A stretch of 64,000 nt of DNA, taken from the NCBI GenBank assembly GCA_027922465.2, contig BQMF02000102.1, positions 744,001 through 808,000 on the forward strand, read 5' to 3'. Below the pieces are notes generated by a model. The model saw only the letters and a list, made by a program, of their open reading frames with translations, did not search any database and had not been told where the DNA came from. Positions 9,780-21,639 of this stretch are shown here, piece by piece. Made by a program: the position numbers and the translations under genes. This stretch comes from Turritopsis dohrnii (lineage: Eukaryota > Cnidaria > Hydrozoa > Anthoathecata > Oceaniidae). The number at the start of each line of letters is the position of its first letter. Position 1 is the stretch's first letter.

Positions 9780-12243
9780 CAGCAGGCATTTCAACGTTGT
9801 ATCAACGTTGGTTGGAAGTTGCAACGTTGGATAACGTTATCACAACGTTGCAGCAACGTTGGAATTCCAACGTTGGATAAGCGACATTAGAAAAACGTTG
9901 AAGTAACGTTGGAATTCCAACGTTGGATAAGCGACATTAGAATAACGTTGAAGTAATGTCGGTTTTCTGATGTTGATCAAACAACGTTAGATCAACGTTC
10001 GTTTTAGTCATGGTCGAAGACTTGTGTCTTTTTACTCCCTGAAAGACTTTCGAAAGGGTAGAGATTTCGTGTCTAAGATGAGTGGAAGAGGGCAAGGCAA
10101 GCTGATCTCTTTTTGAAAAAAACATTTCCTGTTTTCATCACATATTTTCATTGTCTATATTTCTATAAGGACATATTTTTTGCTTGTACATCTATCCCTT
10201 AATTTTCTATATCTTTACATTTTGTTTTTGGTTGTGGATGTACTTTTCGATATGCGCGCGATTTTTTGGTTGTTTTCCCGCCAAATCATGAAATAATCCA
10301 ATGAAATTGAATTGCACACGCACTTCAGAAAGATTCACCAAGCGGCAAGGTCATGAATGTGTGGTATGTATCTTTTGTAAATTTTGTTTCAAATTAAAAA
10401 TTGATGTTGAATATGCTAGGAGAGTTATCGTTGTCGGTGTTTAGCAGGTTGCTGTTGTTTTATTATAAAAGAAAACACAAAACAAAAACATAAAGTATAT
10501 GTTTTCCATATCGATGAATCCTAGTTAATTATAATTAATTACGTTTTGTTGGTGGTATCTGATTACAAACATTTGACATTTTAGAGAATTTTTGAAATTT
10601 GAATTTGCTTGCACTAAGATTCTTATACACTTAAGAATGTTTTTCAGAACAAGAGATATATATTGCAATGTTAATGAAAAAGTATCAGAAAAACTGGAAA
10701 TATACCTTGAAATTGCTGTAATTTTGAGAAGAATAGACCTGAAGTAGAGAAACTTTTACAAAAAGAAAATTCCACCACAGTAATTTTTGTGTTTTAGTTA
10801 TCGTCACTGTGTATATTTTAGATCAAATGTTTCACAGGATTCATAAAAATATGCAACTATTTCCCTATAAAGTTGTGAAATTTTATTATTGTGTGTACAT
10901 TGGATAACCATAAGAAAAATATATCATTTTAAATAATTACATTGTATAACTATCATCAATCTATCATCAATTAGATTTTGTCCTTAAAGCAGGAGAGAAT
11001 TGAGTTTAACACCACAAAAGAACTTTTTTGTATATATATACCTATTATGAATTGAAGATGTTCATGGTCAAATTATAAGATTTCCCTTACAATTTTTGAG
11101 ACCGAAATGCGACTTATATTTCCTATTATACAACTGAGTATTTTTTTGCGCAACACAACAACTACAGTCACTTTTAATCGAAATTTTTCGATCGAAAATT
11201 TTAGAGGAGAACAATTTCTGCTACAAATATTTCGATTATAGAATTCTACATAAAAACTTAAACTTACTCAGCTGGTTTTCATATTCAATGGGAGATTAAC
11301 AATACAGCAGTTAGTTCGAAAGCAACCACAAGTAGAAACCGTCTGCTATAATTATTTTTTCTAAATTGTTCGAAATCCTGTCGAACAATTTAGAAAAAAG
11401 TGGGCAAAAACGTAAGGCGGTCAAAAAAGAATCCTTTGAAGAAACTTATTGATATAATGCGATTACAAGTGAGATTCATTAACTTGATTTAAAGTATAAG
11501 AGAAGGTTAAAATAATTATCGATCTGAATGACCATATGAATTGGACTGCATCACTTAAAAGTACTTTTATTTTAGCCGCTGTAATGGATACTTTCAAGAA
11601 AGTTACCAAAGCAAAGGTTCGTCTTGTGATTATGGACCAGCTGAAATATGCACCAGACTGCATGGACGGTGGAGGCCGAAAGACACGGGAATCCATTTCA
11701 GATAAGGCTGCAAATGATGAAGGAGACGACGCGGGAAATGATATCGACGACGACGACTTACAACATGATTAAATTTTATCTATTTATTTAAGTGGTAGTT
11801 ATTGTATGATGTGGAAAGATATTAATTAAGTATTATTGTGAATATGTTCTTATAATAAGACAAAAGAATTTCAGCGTGACAATAAGATTGTTTTTTGTGT
11901 GTCGGTTAGTTCCTTGGGTTAGCCGCTATCCACTTTGTTAAAGATGAAAATCTGTGTCAATAACAACATCAAATTACGAATCATCTACTCGGCTACAAGT
12001 TCAGACAATAAAGTGAAACGAAGCTATTTTTATCTGAATTTTAGCATTATCAACGTTGAAACAACGTTGAAACAACGTTATTCGACGTTGTTTCAACGTT
12101 GCTATAACGTTGTAATCTGACGTGGTTTCAACGTTGAAAATCTGACCTCGGATTTTGTTTCATTTTCAACTGTGAATCAACGTTTGTTCAACGTTGGACA
12201 TCAACTTCAACACAACGTTGATACAACGTTGAAATGCCTGCTG
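9780..12243. mobile_element. Non-autonomous TIR element with CAACGTTG arrays (2.46 kb)
   Basis: Perfect 31-bp terminal inverted repeats: the left end starts CAGCAGGCATTTCAACGTTG at 9780 and its complement ends at 12243. Inside both ends are dense repeats of the palindromic core AACGTT or CAACGTTG (about 9790-10000 and 12045-12235). The left array includes a near-perfect tandem duplication of a unit of about 50 bp (about 9864-9960). No transposase is visible; the only sizeable ORF (11536-11772, 78 codons, acidic C-terminus) has no domain I recognise. I cannot see a clean target-site duplication. It splits the N-terminal part of the minus-strand DDE gene from the rest. Confidence 0.8.
11355..11399. 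repeat. Perfect 19-bp hairpin
   Basis: The left arm TTTTTTCTAAATTGTTCGA and its exact complement are separated by 7 nt. It lies inside the CAACGTTG element. It may be a stem-loop or a relic of a smaller insertion. Confidence 0.7.
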
Positions 12244-12611
12244 CTACGTTCTACACCAACCGCATCAAGTTGCAACAAAATGCGCCGTACATCTTCCCTT
12301 CTAACAATTTCTCCTCGTTGTCTTAAGTAAGACCACATCCTGCGATATCCTATGTTGGATCCACTACCATACAACTCATTTTGTATGATGTCTCTTAGGT
12401 CATTATCCATAACTCGTCGGTGTGCCAGTGGACGACGATATAAACCAATCCTCCTTAAACGACGTTTCAAAGTTGACAAACTTTGATCTTCATTATGATG
12501 GGTTCTTAAAAACTCTAATATTTCCAGATAACTGAATCCCCTTATGAAATAATCCAAGAGAACTAAATCTTTGTGCATATTGTTTGCTACCATACAAGGT
12601 AGAAGATCCAT
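12243..12611 (-). pseudogene. DDE integrase-core gene, N-terminal part
   Basis: Reading from ATG at 12611 toward 12243 gives about 123 residues: YFIRGFSYLEILEFL, SLSTLKRRLRRIGLYRR and GYRRMWSYLRQRG. This is a helix-turn-helix-like domain that precedes the integrase core in the same family. The reading stays in frame up to the terminus of the CAACGTTG element and then stops making sense. The conserved continuation is found at 9752-9779 and 4116-4897. Together the three pieces would give a single-exon protein of roughly 390 residues. Confidence 0.72.
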
Positions 12612-12741
12612 TTTGCTTAATTGTAATATAACAAGACTAAAAAAACAGATAGTATGCTTTATTCAAAGAATTTTGTACATATTTATTACAACTCAGAAAA
12701 TATAAATATGATATTCATCAATAAAGAAACCACTAAGAGTA

Positions 12742-12880
12742 TGTTCATCTAATAATTGAGGACCATCAAACTTCTTATAACAATGTTTGAAAGAATGAGG
12801 CAAATGTTGTTTTCCCACATAAACTCCACAAGGTTTACACCATGAAGTTTTGATGATCCGAAATTGTTAGATGAACCATG
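12742..12880. repeat. Imperfect foldback MITE-like repeat
   Basis: GTTCATCTAATAATTGAGGA near 12743 is matched in inverted orientation by a GAAATTGTTAGATGAAC segment near 12860-12877. The arms diverge by a few bases. Non-coding. Confidence 0.55.
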
Positions 12881-12983
12881 TAACTATGAACTATATCTAA
12901 TGTCTAGACAGACTTATCATTGTGTGAAAAACAATAGATATTGAAAAACTGATACACTAAAGCAATATTATATTGACTAATAC

Positions 12984-13300
12984 TTATTTATTTATTTATT
13001 TATTTATCAAAAATATTTAAACAGGATACAAGCTTCAGTTTATATATACTGCTATTAATGCCAGTCTTGTCCTATATCATAGCAAAATAAATAGATTTTA
13101 CCATACCCAGTAGTTTTATAACATTGAAAAGTTAAAATTCTAATGTAAACACGAGATTCATCTATATGACGTAATGTTTTTGAACATTGTTCTTGCTGTG
13201 GAACATGTGCACGAATATTTGCAGGTCATTTATGTTCTTTATTAATAATAAATACACCCACCTCAAGATTTTTCCCAGTCCCTAAGGGAGGCCCTAACAC
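12984..13300 (-). repeat. Short interspersed repeat with (TTTA)n tail
   Basis: A TTTA tract at 12984-13010 is followed by AATATTTAAACAGGATACAAGCTTCAG-type sequence. A related junction occurs at 53746-53790, so this is probably the tail of a minus-strand SINE or LINE family. The 5' limit is not clear. Confidence 0.45.
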
Positions 13301-13718
13301 ATGCAAGATTAGAAGATAACACAAGATTCATTTAACACTCATTAGTACTCGAAATCCATTCTTAATCCATTTAAGAAAACATACATTTATAAACAGTATA
13401 TTAATTAGCAAATCAATCATCTATTAATTCCAAAACTTACTAAAACAACTCACTCTGGAGTGCCTACATACTATACAACTTGTTCTACTGCACCTTTTGT
13501 GTTGGATCAGATATGATCAGAGATGAAGAAAGCTAAAATTGAGAAACTCAACTAACGTAAAACATCTTTCTTTTATAGAAATCACATGCAAGTTATATAC
13601 AAGGGATTACAAAATGACGATGATTACCCTTTTAAATCCATCACCACAGTCCTCAGCGTTCCGTGCTTGCTTGCACGTGTACAGACAAAAGTCTAAAACA
13701 AAACGTCTCCTGAAAACT

Positions 13719-14056
13719 CCGAGAACTGTCTTTAAAAAATACCGAGAACTGTTTGAAAAAAAACGAGAACTGTTTGAAAAAAAACGAGAACTGTCTGAGA
13801 AAATCGAGAACCGTCTGAAAAAATCGAGAACTGCCTGAAAAAAAAATCGAGAACTGTCTGAAGAAAATCGAGAACTGTGACACCTCGGGGGCATCGTAGT
13901 TGAGAACTGTCTTAAAAAAACACGAGAACTGTTTGAAAAAAGTTGAGAACTGTCTGAAAAACTCGAGAACTGTCTGGAAAACTCGAGAACTGTCTGAAAA
14001 AAATCGAGAACTGTTTGAAAAAAAATCGAGAACCGTGACACTTCGGGGCCATCGTA
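13719..14056. repeat. Minisatellite arrays, two units, inverted to the 1.6-kb array
   Basis: About 16 copies of CGAGAACTGTCTGAAAAAAA with variable A-tract length. Two sub-arrays each end in a GTGACACnTCGGGG motif followed by CATCGTA (about 13876-13892 and 14035-14056). This is the complement of the motif that begins the array at 1587. The long ORFs over the arrays in both strands are repeat artefacts. Confidence 0.85.
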
Positions 14057-14593
14057 ACATAGGCATAATGACAGTGATAAAAAAAGAAAACAACAATGAT
14101 CTTTGTGCTTTACTTTAATATCTTAATTCCAGTAATTTTCGCACCCCTTAATAGTTACAATAATCATGTCGCTTAATTTGTTGGTAGCATCGGTTGGTTC
14201 ATTTCGTAGCGTTGTGGTCATAGGGTTGGTGATTTAGCTCTGCAACCATTAAAGGGTGCTCAAACCATTAGTAATTAATTATTTGAATATGAACTTAATT
14301 TAAAATCATATAACGAATTTTAATTTTAATTAAAACTTTTCCAAGACACTCAATAAGACATTTTCCTGATTTTTCCAAGACATTTTCCTGATTTTTTCAA
14401 AAAACACATCTTCATTTTTCAAAAGAATATGGATGTTGAAAGATGATGAAATGGGCTATGTATTGAAGGAAAATTTTATAGAAAAATCACTGCGAAGGAG
14501 TACATTTCTAAAGAAATATACACACTATTTCAATCGTCACAGTGACTTTAATTTTGCGAAATTGAAAATAAATACAACGCTGTTATAAGGTTT
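14057..14593. other. 3' flank of the cysteine-rich gene
   Basis: AT-rich. It includes at about 14486-14540 one copy of a roughly 100-bp diverged repeat (GGAGTACATTTCT...ATACACACTATTTCAAT) that recurs at 15858, 16682 and 16892. Confidence 0.45.
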
Positions 14594-15142
14594 TTACAAA
14601 GCGTAGTGCAACACTAGACACACTAACAACACCAACAGTGTGGCAGCTATGTTGTTTGATCTTGACGCGTTATTGGTAATAAACTTAAGCTTTTGGTAAC
14701 CACCACCACAGCTGATATAACTGCATGTCACTTCTGTATAGAAGGTAAATGATTCTTCTTCACCGCTGAAACACTCTTCCTCGCATGTTTCATCATAGCT
14801 GGGACTTAGTCCCTTAATATAACCGATTTTACGAAAAGAAACACAGATATCTTTCCCGAGATAGGCTGCCATGATGGTATAGTCATTGATATTGGTGTTG
14901 ACATCTACTGTTTCGCCTTTCTTTAAAATCACGGTCTTCTCTGGTTCTCCCCCGCATGCCCAACGTGTCTGACTGGTTGCTCTGAAGCATCTCCATATAT
15001 CAAGTTTGATGAACGATCTAGAGCCAGTGTTTCCATTCTTCTGAAGTGGGCAAGATTTCAGTGTGTCATCACATAAAATCGGTGTCAATACGAATACCAG
15101 GGAAAAAAACAGCGATGCGTTTGCCATTTCAGAGGGGGACAA
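14594..15142 (-). CDS. Secreted, probably GPI-anchored, cysteine-rich protein
   Basis: A single-exon ORF of 182 codons. Two start codons are possible; the second (residue 6, MANASLFFSL) gives a compact signal peptide ending near LTPILC. The mature region has about eight cysteines in well-spaced pairs (SC, RC, AC, IC, TC, EEEC, TC, SC). The C-terminus is a small-residue/NAS segment followed by a hydrophobic tail (AATLLVLLVCLVLHYAL), the usual layout of a GPI-anchoring signal. Size, Cys content and anchor recall Ly6/uPAR-type (three-finger) surface proteins, but I cannot align the cysteines to that fold with confidence. The ORF is intact, not inside an identifiable transposon, and is probably a host gene acting at the cell surface. 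Confidence 0.65.
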   Translation of the reverse strand: MSPSEMANASLFFSLVFVLTPILCDDTLKSCPLQKNGNTGSRSFIKLDIWRCFRATSQTRWACGGEPEKTVILKKGETVDVNTNINDYTIMAAYLGKDICVSFRKIGYIKGLSPSYDETCEEECFSGEEESFTFYTEVTCSYISCGGGYQKLKFITNNASRSNNIAATLLVLLVCLVLHYAL

Positions 15143-15849
15143 AGCCTGTTTCCAAGATCGGCAGCCGGCAAGTTTGGCAAGATTTTTGATCTTATTTTCT
15201 GATTAGAAGGAAACACAACTTGATTACTCAAACTTACACATTCTTGGAATTTCTGTTTTTAAGGAAGGTGTTGTATATACCAAAAAATATTTCCTGGAAA
15301 TGGTCTGAACATTTTTACAAACGAAATGAAGAATACAAAATTGTGCTGAGTAAGCATTTTCGCTTGGAAACCTGTCCCTATATTCTGTTTTTAAACGAAG
15401 CTTCAATATATCTACAGCTGGACGGAAGCAGTAGAGGCGTTTTAACCTAAAATTAGGGTTACGAGTAATACTAAATATGGAATATATGTTGGCCTGTTAC
15501 AAAAGTATTATTACTTAGTCCATCCGAAACGATAACTGTTTGTTTCAATATTTTTTGACTATCATCCTTGTGGAAATCGTTTTTTGGAATTTTGTATAAA
15601 TTCTAATATAAAAACGTTTGCTTGATATTGTATCATAAACGTGCTGTTTCTTGGTCCTGAAGTATCGAATTTAACAAGTACTTTTGTAACAGACCCCTTA
15701 TAACCTACATGATATTATTGCCTACCATAGGGAGCCACTCGAGCTGACGTTTCTCATTTTTCATTGCTTTCCATTTTAACAAGTATTACGCTATTGAAGA
15801 CTAAATAAACACTCTTTCTCAGACCTTTCCCAGTAACCAAATTTGTTTA

Positions 15850-16990
15850 AAAATCACTAAGAAGGAGTACATTTCTATAAAAACATACACACTATTTCAA
15901 TACAGTTGCTCTTCATCACAGTAACTTTTTGACAATCTTGCCAACAGCAATAGATTTTCGTAAACAAAATCTTCATGTGGAGCAATCTTCGAACAGAATT
16001 ATGTGTAATACATTAAAGGAGAATTAACGTCAAAAATACAACTTTGGCTTAAATTGTTCCTTATGTGTATTTAAATAAAGGGTTAATAATGAAATTTTAT
16101 GAAATACCATATTTCGCATATAATAAAGGATTTAAAAAATTCACTGTGACGTCACAGTTGCACTAAAATTTCTTCATACTCAAAGTCAGAATCATTCATG
16201 TTAAAAGAAAATCATGAGTGGCGAAACAAAGTCTGTATGCTTTACAGTTCGTCATAAAATATCGCGAAGAAACAACACAGCACCGAATGGCAAAGGTCAT
16301 GGAAGAAAAGGCAAAATCTTCACACTTGGTTTGAACTTTGCTGATCATGTTAAAACATTATTTCTTAAAACGAACACTCCAGAAAATATTCCAGACTCCA
16401 AAGGCCAAAATGCTAAGAAACTTCAGCAACCTTCTTGCAGAAAAAGACATGCTTGGTCGCGAAAAATCATACAGTCAAATGTTCGAGTTGAATACACCTT
16501 TATTTTTTATGATTGATACTTCGCAGTTTATTGTTTTCATAACTAACTTTTTCTCTGATTATATATCATGTGCAACGTTTTTAATCATAACTTTAGGATA
16601 GATGACCTAGTGGTGGAGATGAATTTATTTTTCTTGATGGATGTATATCCGATAGAATATCATGTGGGCAAATTTGTCGAAAAAAACATTGAGGAGGTGT
16701 GCGTTTCCATAGAAATATACACACTATTTCAATAAAACTGCTCTTCATCGCCGAGAATTTTTCACGATTTTCCCGCTGGGTGTGTATCCAATAAAATGAT
16801 CTCAAGGAAAGATTATCGAAAAACTATAGAAGAATGTATGTACAGATGAGTTTCCAAGTGACATTACGTCTGTGAATTTTCTGAAACCTCTACGGAGGAG
16901 TGCATTTTTATAGAATGATACACACAACCTCAATAGAAACGCTCTCTGTAGCAGTGACTTTTTGACGATTTTGCCCACTGGGTACACGTT
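15850..16990. repeat. Cluster of diverged ~100-bp repeats
   Basis: Copies at about 15850-15950, 16680-16790 and 16892-16990 (a fourth at 14486) share the framework GGAGTACATTTCTATA...ATACACACTATTTCAAT...GCTCTTCATC. Each also shares a downstream ACTTTTTGACGATTTTGCC-type segment. Weak ORFs over them are paralogous only because the DNA is repeated. Confidence 0.6.
16017..16230 (+). mobile_element. Terminal fragment of a TTAA-type THAP element
   Basis: TTAA (16013-16016) followed by AGGAGAATTAACGTCAAAAA and about 200 bp that match, inverted, the right end of the element at 48148-49586. The match continues through a GTGACGTCACAGTTGCAC motif to a start codon reading MSGE. The other end is not found nearby, so this is a solo end or a deleted copy. 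Confidence 0.7.
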
Positions 16991-18369
16991 ATTTTTTTAT
17001 AAGCAATCAAAGTAAGACGTTAGTAGTAATGTTGCTTAAACAATGACTATTTTTATAACATATTAAATATTATATTATAGACAACCTAGTACTGCAACCT
17101 AGTGTAACCACCTAGTGTAAGCACCTAATTTACTTAAGATTCCGCTAGTACTGTTGCTTAGCCTTTCAAGGAAATTTACTAGTGTTGCTTATAAACTTGT
17201 TGCTTATAAAAAAACAACAACGTGTAATCAACTTTATCTTTGTTTCCTTTTTATGTCACCACAAACGACGAAGGAAGAAAAACCGGACCGAGATACTACA
17301 GTGAACATCGAAGCATATATTTTCAACCAATCGATTGAAACAGATTCCAAAACGAAAAAACTAAAGTCAAAATACAAGAAAAAAGAACCTAACGACTAAT
17401 GACACAAATGCGATAAAGACCAAACAAGATTTATCTCATGAATACGACCAAACCAATATTCCTAATGACGACACACAAAATCAAGTTGATTTACAGCTCT
17501 TTAAATTTCGTGGATCTATTGGTTTCTTCGCAAATTTGAGTTTAACGGATCCAGTGTACTTTTTTTGACACCATACATAATGGATAGAAAACAACAGTGA
17601 ACCATAGGACTAGAAATGTTAAATGTTATTTATCAAAAGTCATTTTGTCATGAATTAGCACGTGAAATCCATTTTAGTGAAATTTAGTTTTAGTTTAGTT
17701 TAAAACGACAAAAGAAACTCACCAAGAGTTATAGTCCATCTGGTTTTTAAACTTCGATTTTCGAGATGGATCTACAACTACCTGTCCAATTAAGAAAAAG
17801 ATCCACTGTCAGTAACTATAATCATCTATTTATTTACTTTTTTATTTATTATTTATTTATTTATTTATTTGTTTTTTCTTTTACAGATGTATTTCTAAAA
17901 ATATTGATGTACAACGCCGGCTCCCAACAAGGGAGCAAGGCTATTAAAATTAAAAAATAACTAAAATAAATATAAAACAATTTTCTAAAAAATTTAGCAG
18001 CCAACGAAACGAAAATAAACAATACGGTGAAGAAAGTGCATCATGAATCTCAAGGAATAACACAGTATGACTCTGGGCAGAACGAAAAGGTAACCTGAAA
18101 CAAAAGAGTAATGAAATGAGAATAATTTTATCAAATTGACTTAAATTGCATAAAATAGCACCGGCCTACGGGTAGCTATAAGTGTGACCATGAGTACAGG
18201 CCTTTAACTCATAAATATGTTGTCACAATATACATACATAATTGCTTCCAACTAACAAGAAAACCCCATGAAAGTTTTGATTTATTTATTTATTTATTTA
18301 CTTTAATTTTCAGAGTAATTTGGATATGGTTATACGTTTCACCATAGAAATATTTCTAATTAGGGAGAT
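16991..18369. other. No gene; AT-rich with TTTA microsatellite
   Basis: Short ORFs here look non-coding. A (TTTA)n tract lies at about 17824-17872 and another at 18282-18300. The segment at 16987-17050 recurs at about 21073-21140. Confidence 0.4.
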
Positions 18370-18540
18370 TCGTAAACTCGACGAGCCTGTTACACGAAAA
18401 AAAACAATTACTTGTGGGAATTTGTTAAAATTGTTCTGCTAAAAAAGTACTTCAGAGATTTAAAGCCTTTTCTTGTATCAAAAAACATCATTACTTTGCA
18501 CGCTTATTTCAAGTGTTGATGTGAAGTTTCTAATGACTTT
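18370..18540 (+). repeat. Dispersed repeat, copy 1
   Basis: AGATTCGTAAACTCGACGAG and the following roughly 150 bp recur, diverged, in the same orientation at about 20270-20415. Both copies include a TTCAGAGATTTAAAGCCTTT block. Confidence 0.65.
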
Positions 18541-19071
18541 GTAGGGAAAAATTCACGAACAACTCTACTAAGTTGTATATAATTCCCCACAAATCTATAG
18601 AAAAATAGATTCGTGTAAACGAAACATGATTTTTCCGAATCCCGCTAATACATCTGTGGTTTCACCTAATTTACGTAAAATGCCTATGCTTTTCAATGTG
18701 GAAACTTTTTTTCCAAATAAAACCTCAGCATCAAAAGTTTTGTCAGTTTTGTTCATTTGACGTAGATGGGTGTTCAGTTTTGATTTACGTTTGCATTGTT
18801 ATAATAGACTGGAGTCTCGAACTCTCAATGGGTCGGATAAAAAGTTCGAGATAAAGAGACGGGACCTTAGCGCTTTGTTCTTAATAGTAGCTCCTTAATT
18901 TTCAAATTTTTTTCAGCCTCAAATTCCTTATAAGGGTGTTCCTTATGAAAAAAAACTTATATATGCATTCAGGAAATCACTGACGTAATTGTAGCACTTT
19001 GTTCGAAATAACGTGCAGTTCGAAATCGAGTCAACTGGAGTCAACAATAGTAACAACGATCCGGTGTAAGG

Positions 19072-19166
19072 GCCGGTTTCCACTTCATTTGTTGTGGACA
19101 ACCACCGAATAAGCTAACTGATTTTTTGATTCTATTCGACAACTAGGAACAAAGTGGAAACCGTCG
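19072..19166. mobile_element. Small foldback MITE
   Basis: The left end CCGGTTTCCACTTCATTTGT is matched by the complement of ACAAAGTGGAAACCG at the right end. About 95 bp, non-coding, with imperfect arms. Confidence 0.55.
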
Positions 19167-19200
19167 TATAATCTTCATTAGGGAGCTTAAGCAATCATAA

Positions 19201-19490
19201 AAGCCGACCTCCACTTAGTAGCCGTGCGAGCGCGGCGCTCAGACGATCTATTGTTATTAAAACAAAAAGGTGTTCGAAATGTTACCTCCACTTTCATACG
19301 AATAAAAACAAAAATTCAAGAAAGCTGATTGGTGCGATCAAAATCGTGTCGCCTGAAAGTAGAAGTTGTTTCAACTTCCAGACGAACACTTTTCTTTCGT
19401 ATACGAATTGGATATTGCGCAATATCTAATTGGAATAACAATAGATTGTCCGAGCGCCGCGCTCGCACGACTAAGTGGAGGTCGGTCTTA
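19201..19490. mobile_element. Foldback MITE with long GC-rich arms (290 bp)
   Basis: The arms are long (about 55 bp) and well matched: the left has GCCGACCTCCACTTAGTAGC and GAGCGCGGCGCTC, and the right has the complement GAGCGCCGCGCTC...CTAAGTGGAGGTCGG. The centre has a second inverted pair around TTGTTATT/AATAACAA. No TSD is obvious. Non-coding. Confidence 0.7.
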
Positions 19491-20269
19491 ACGGCAACGA
19501 AGACGGCGACGTGTTTAAAACAAAAGCTTTGTTTTCTATGTGGAATTTGTTATGAAAGAGAGTCTACCGCTTATGACACCATTGGGTAGATAATTACATC
19601 ATTTACATGTTTGCACGTTCTATGCTCAATGTGAAAAATCATGTTTTGAAGTCGTGCTGACAACGGAGACATGATTGTAGATAGCCTTTTTCTCTTATTT
19701 TTTCTCTTATGCAGATTTTATAGTAACTTGATAACTTTCCAGTCGATATAAGTTTATAAATTGAATAGTTTCTCTAACAAAAATATGTTATTCATACTTC
19801 AATTTGGTAGCAATTATTTATCTTCTTGTTTTTGCTCACGTCGTCGTCTACGTTGCCGTCACAGTTACCGTCACAGTTGCTTAAACTCTCTATCATGAAA
19901 CTTTTGCAACGTTTTATCTCCGTGTTCGCTTTTCAATTGAGTCCATTTTGCGTTCTAGCAGATCTCTTTTACAAAACTAAGCTGTGCAAGAGAGACCTCC
20001 TCCATGCCCAAGCAGAATTATGTAAAGTTGTTTTTCAATCTTGTTATACCCATTATGTATATTTGAATTGGTTCCAAAACCGTCCCCAAAATAGCCTTAA
20101 AATGCGAGAATAACCCAATCACAGCCTATTGGATACTCAAGAAACTGACCAACAGAGAACTTTGGAACAATTTTCACATGAACATTTGTAGCTACATACA
20201 TATATCATTTTGACTATGCTAATTGCAAATTTGCTATTTCAAATTTTAGCGAAGAAGTAGACCAAAGGC

Positions 20270-20415
20270 AGATTCGTAAAATCAACGAGCCTGCTACACG
20301 AAAAAAACAAACAATTACTTATGAGAATCTTTTAAAAACTCTTCAATTAAAAAGTTACTTCAGAGATTTAAAGCCTTTTCTTGCATCAAAAGAGACATCA
20401 TTACTTTGATGATGG
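20270..20415 (+). repeat. Dispersed repeat, copy 2
   Basis: A diverged direct copy of 18370-18540 (shared TTCAGAGATTTAAAGCCTTT). No coding content. Confidence 0.6.
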
Positions 20416-21178
20416 TTGACGTCATTTGTGAACAGTCCCTTTCCGCGAATACTAAAATGCAAAGCGTCATTTTTCCAAAACGTTCAACATTCGCAAGATA
20501 TTAGTACATAATTTTAAAGTTAACACGAAAGAAATTCACTTTTTAGGAAAAATGATATAACTTGGAAACGAGGATTTTTGAAAACCCGTACTTCTTGCGA
20601 TTCTAAAGAGACTGAGGTGAGCACTGGAAACTAAGTAGTTTTTTTTATAAGAAGTCGCCTTTGTGAAGACGACGTGGTAAAGTCTTCCATATTTTTATTA
20701 ATTCAAATATCCTAGCAAACTTAACAGAGTTTTCATCATGAAGTTTTCATGACTTCAATTTGTCACGTAATTTGTAAAGCCCTCCTTGGGACGAGGTTGC
20801 ATGTGCGCTACTATCTCCTCATACTGTTCTTGGATTCGATGAGACTCATGAGCATTCTCGAATGACATTCTTTGGGCCGAAGGAACGCAAGAGTGAGTTG
20901 CAAAAACCAGGCATATGAATACTTCATTAGGAAATTCCTCGGGAATGTCAGTTGGTTTTAGTAACTTTTGCAGCGACATTTCCACAAGGAAAGTCTAAAT
21001 TTAAGCTCGCCTTTACAGTCATGGTTATGACCTAATACAAAATTTTCATCAAACCGCAGAACATAACTGACATACACGTTATTTTTTATAAGCAAGCAAA
21101 AGTCAAACGTTAGTAGTAATGTCGCTTAATTAAAAAATGGCCATTTTTTAGTAGCAGTGTTAAATTTGTTGCTAAACA
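20416..21178. other. No gene recognised
   Basis: A 76-codon minus ORF at 20755-20985 has no recognisable domain. The segment 21073-21140 repeats 16987-17050. Confidence 0.35.
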
Positions 21179-21194
21179 TTATTCGAAAAAAAAA

Positions 21195-21395
21195 AAATAT
21201 ATTTCCTCTTGAATACCTTGAACGTATTGATACGGATGACCTAGATAGTTTGTGATAATGAGCAATGATTTTTTCGAGAAGCGTAGTGAGTGGAGTTTCT
21301 TAACGAGTATCTCAAAATCGACTGTGTCAAATGCTTTCGAGAAATCAGCAAGGACAGTAAGTTTGACCACACCACGATTCATTGCTTTCAGGATG
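21195..21395 (-). pseudogene. Non-LTR retrotransposon RT fragment
   Basis: On the minus strand the reading LTVLADFSKAFDTVDFEIL carries RT motif A of a LINE, followed by a short block typical of the region after it. It is only about 65 residues long, with unrelated sequence on both sides, so this is a truncated remnant. Confidence 0.75.
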
Positions 21396-21639
21396 TCGTT
21401 CTTTTTTTTGTTAAAAGAGATTATATTATAATCATGATATATTATATATATTATATCAGGATGCATTTTGATTTTGATGCATGTTACGAAAAGGTAATTT
21501 CCACCATTCGGTGCAAATTATCTTTCGTAATTCTCAAGAGCGTTTTGATGTGTGTTGTTCGAGGTAGCCGAAGCTTCAAACTGAAAACGTTCGATGATTT
21601 CGAACTTGTAGCCCATCTGGCCAAAGTATGATTTACTGT

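Noticed and set aside
13607..14118. Long ORFs on both strands
   Set aside because: They arise from the CGAGAACTG minisatellite, not from a gene.
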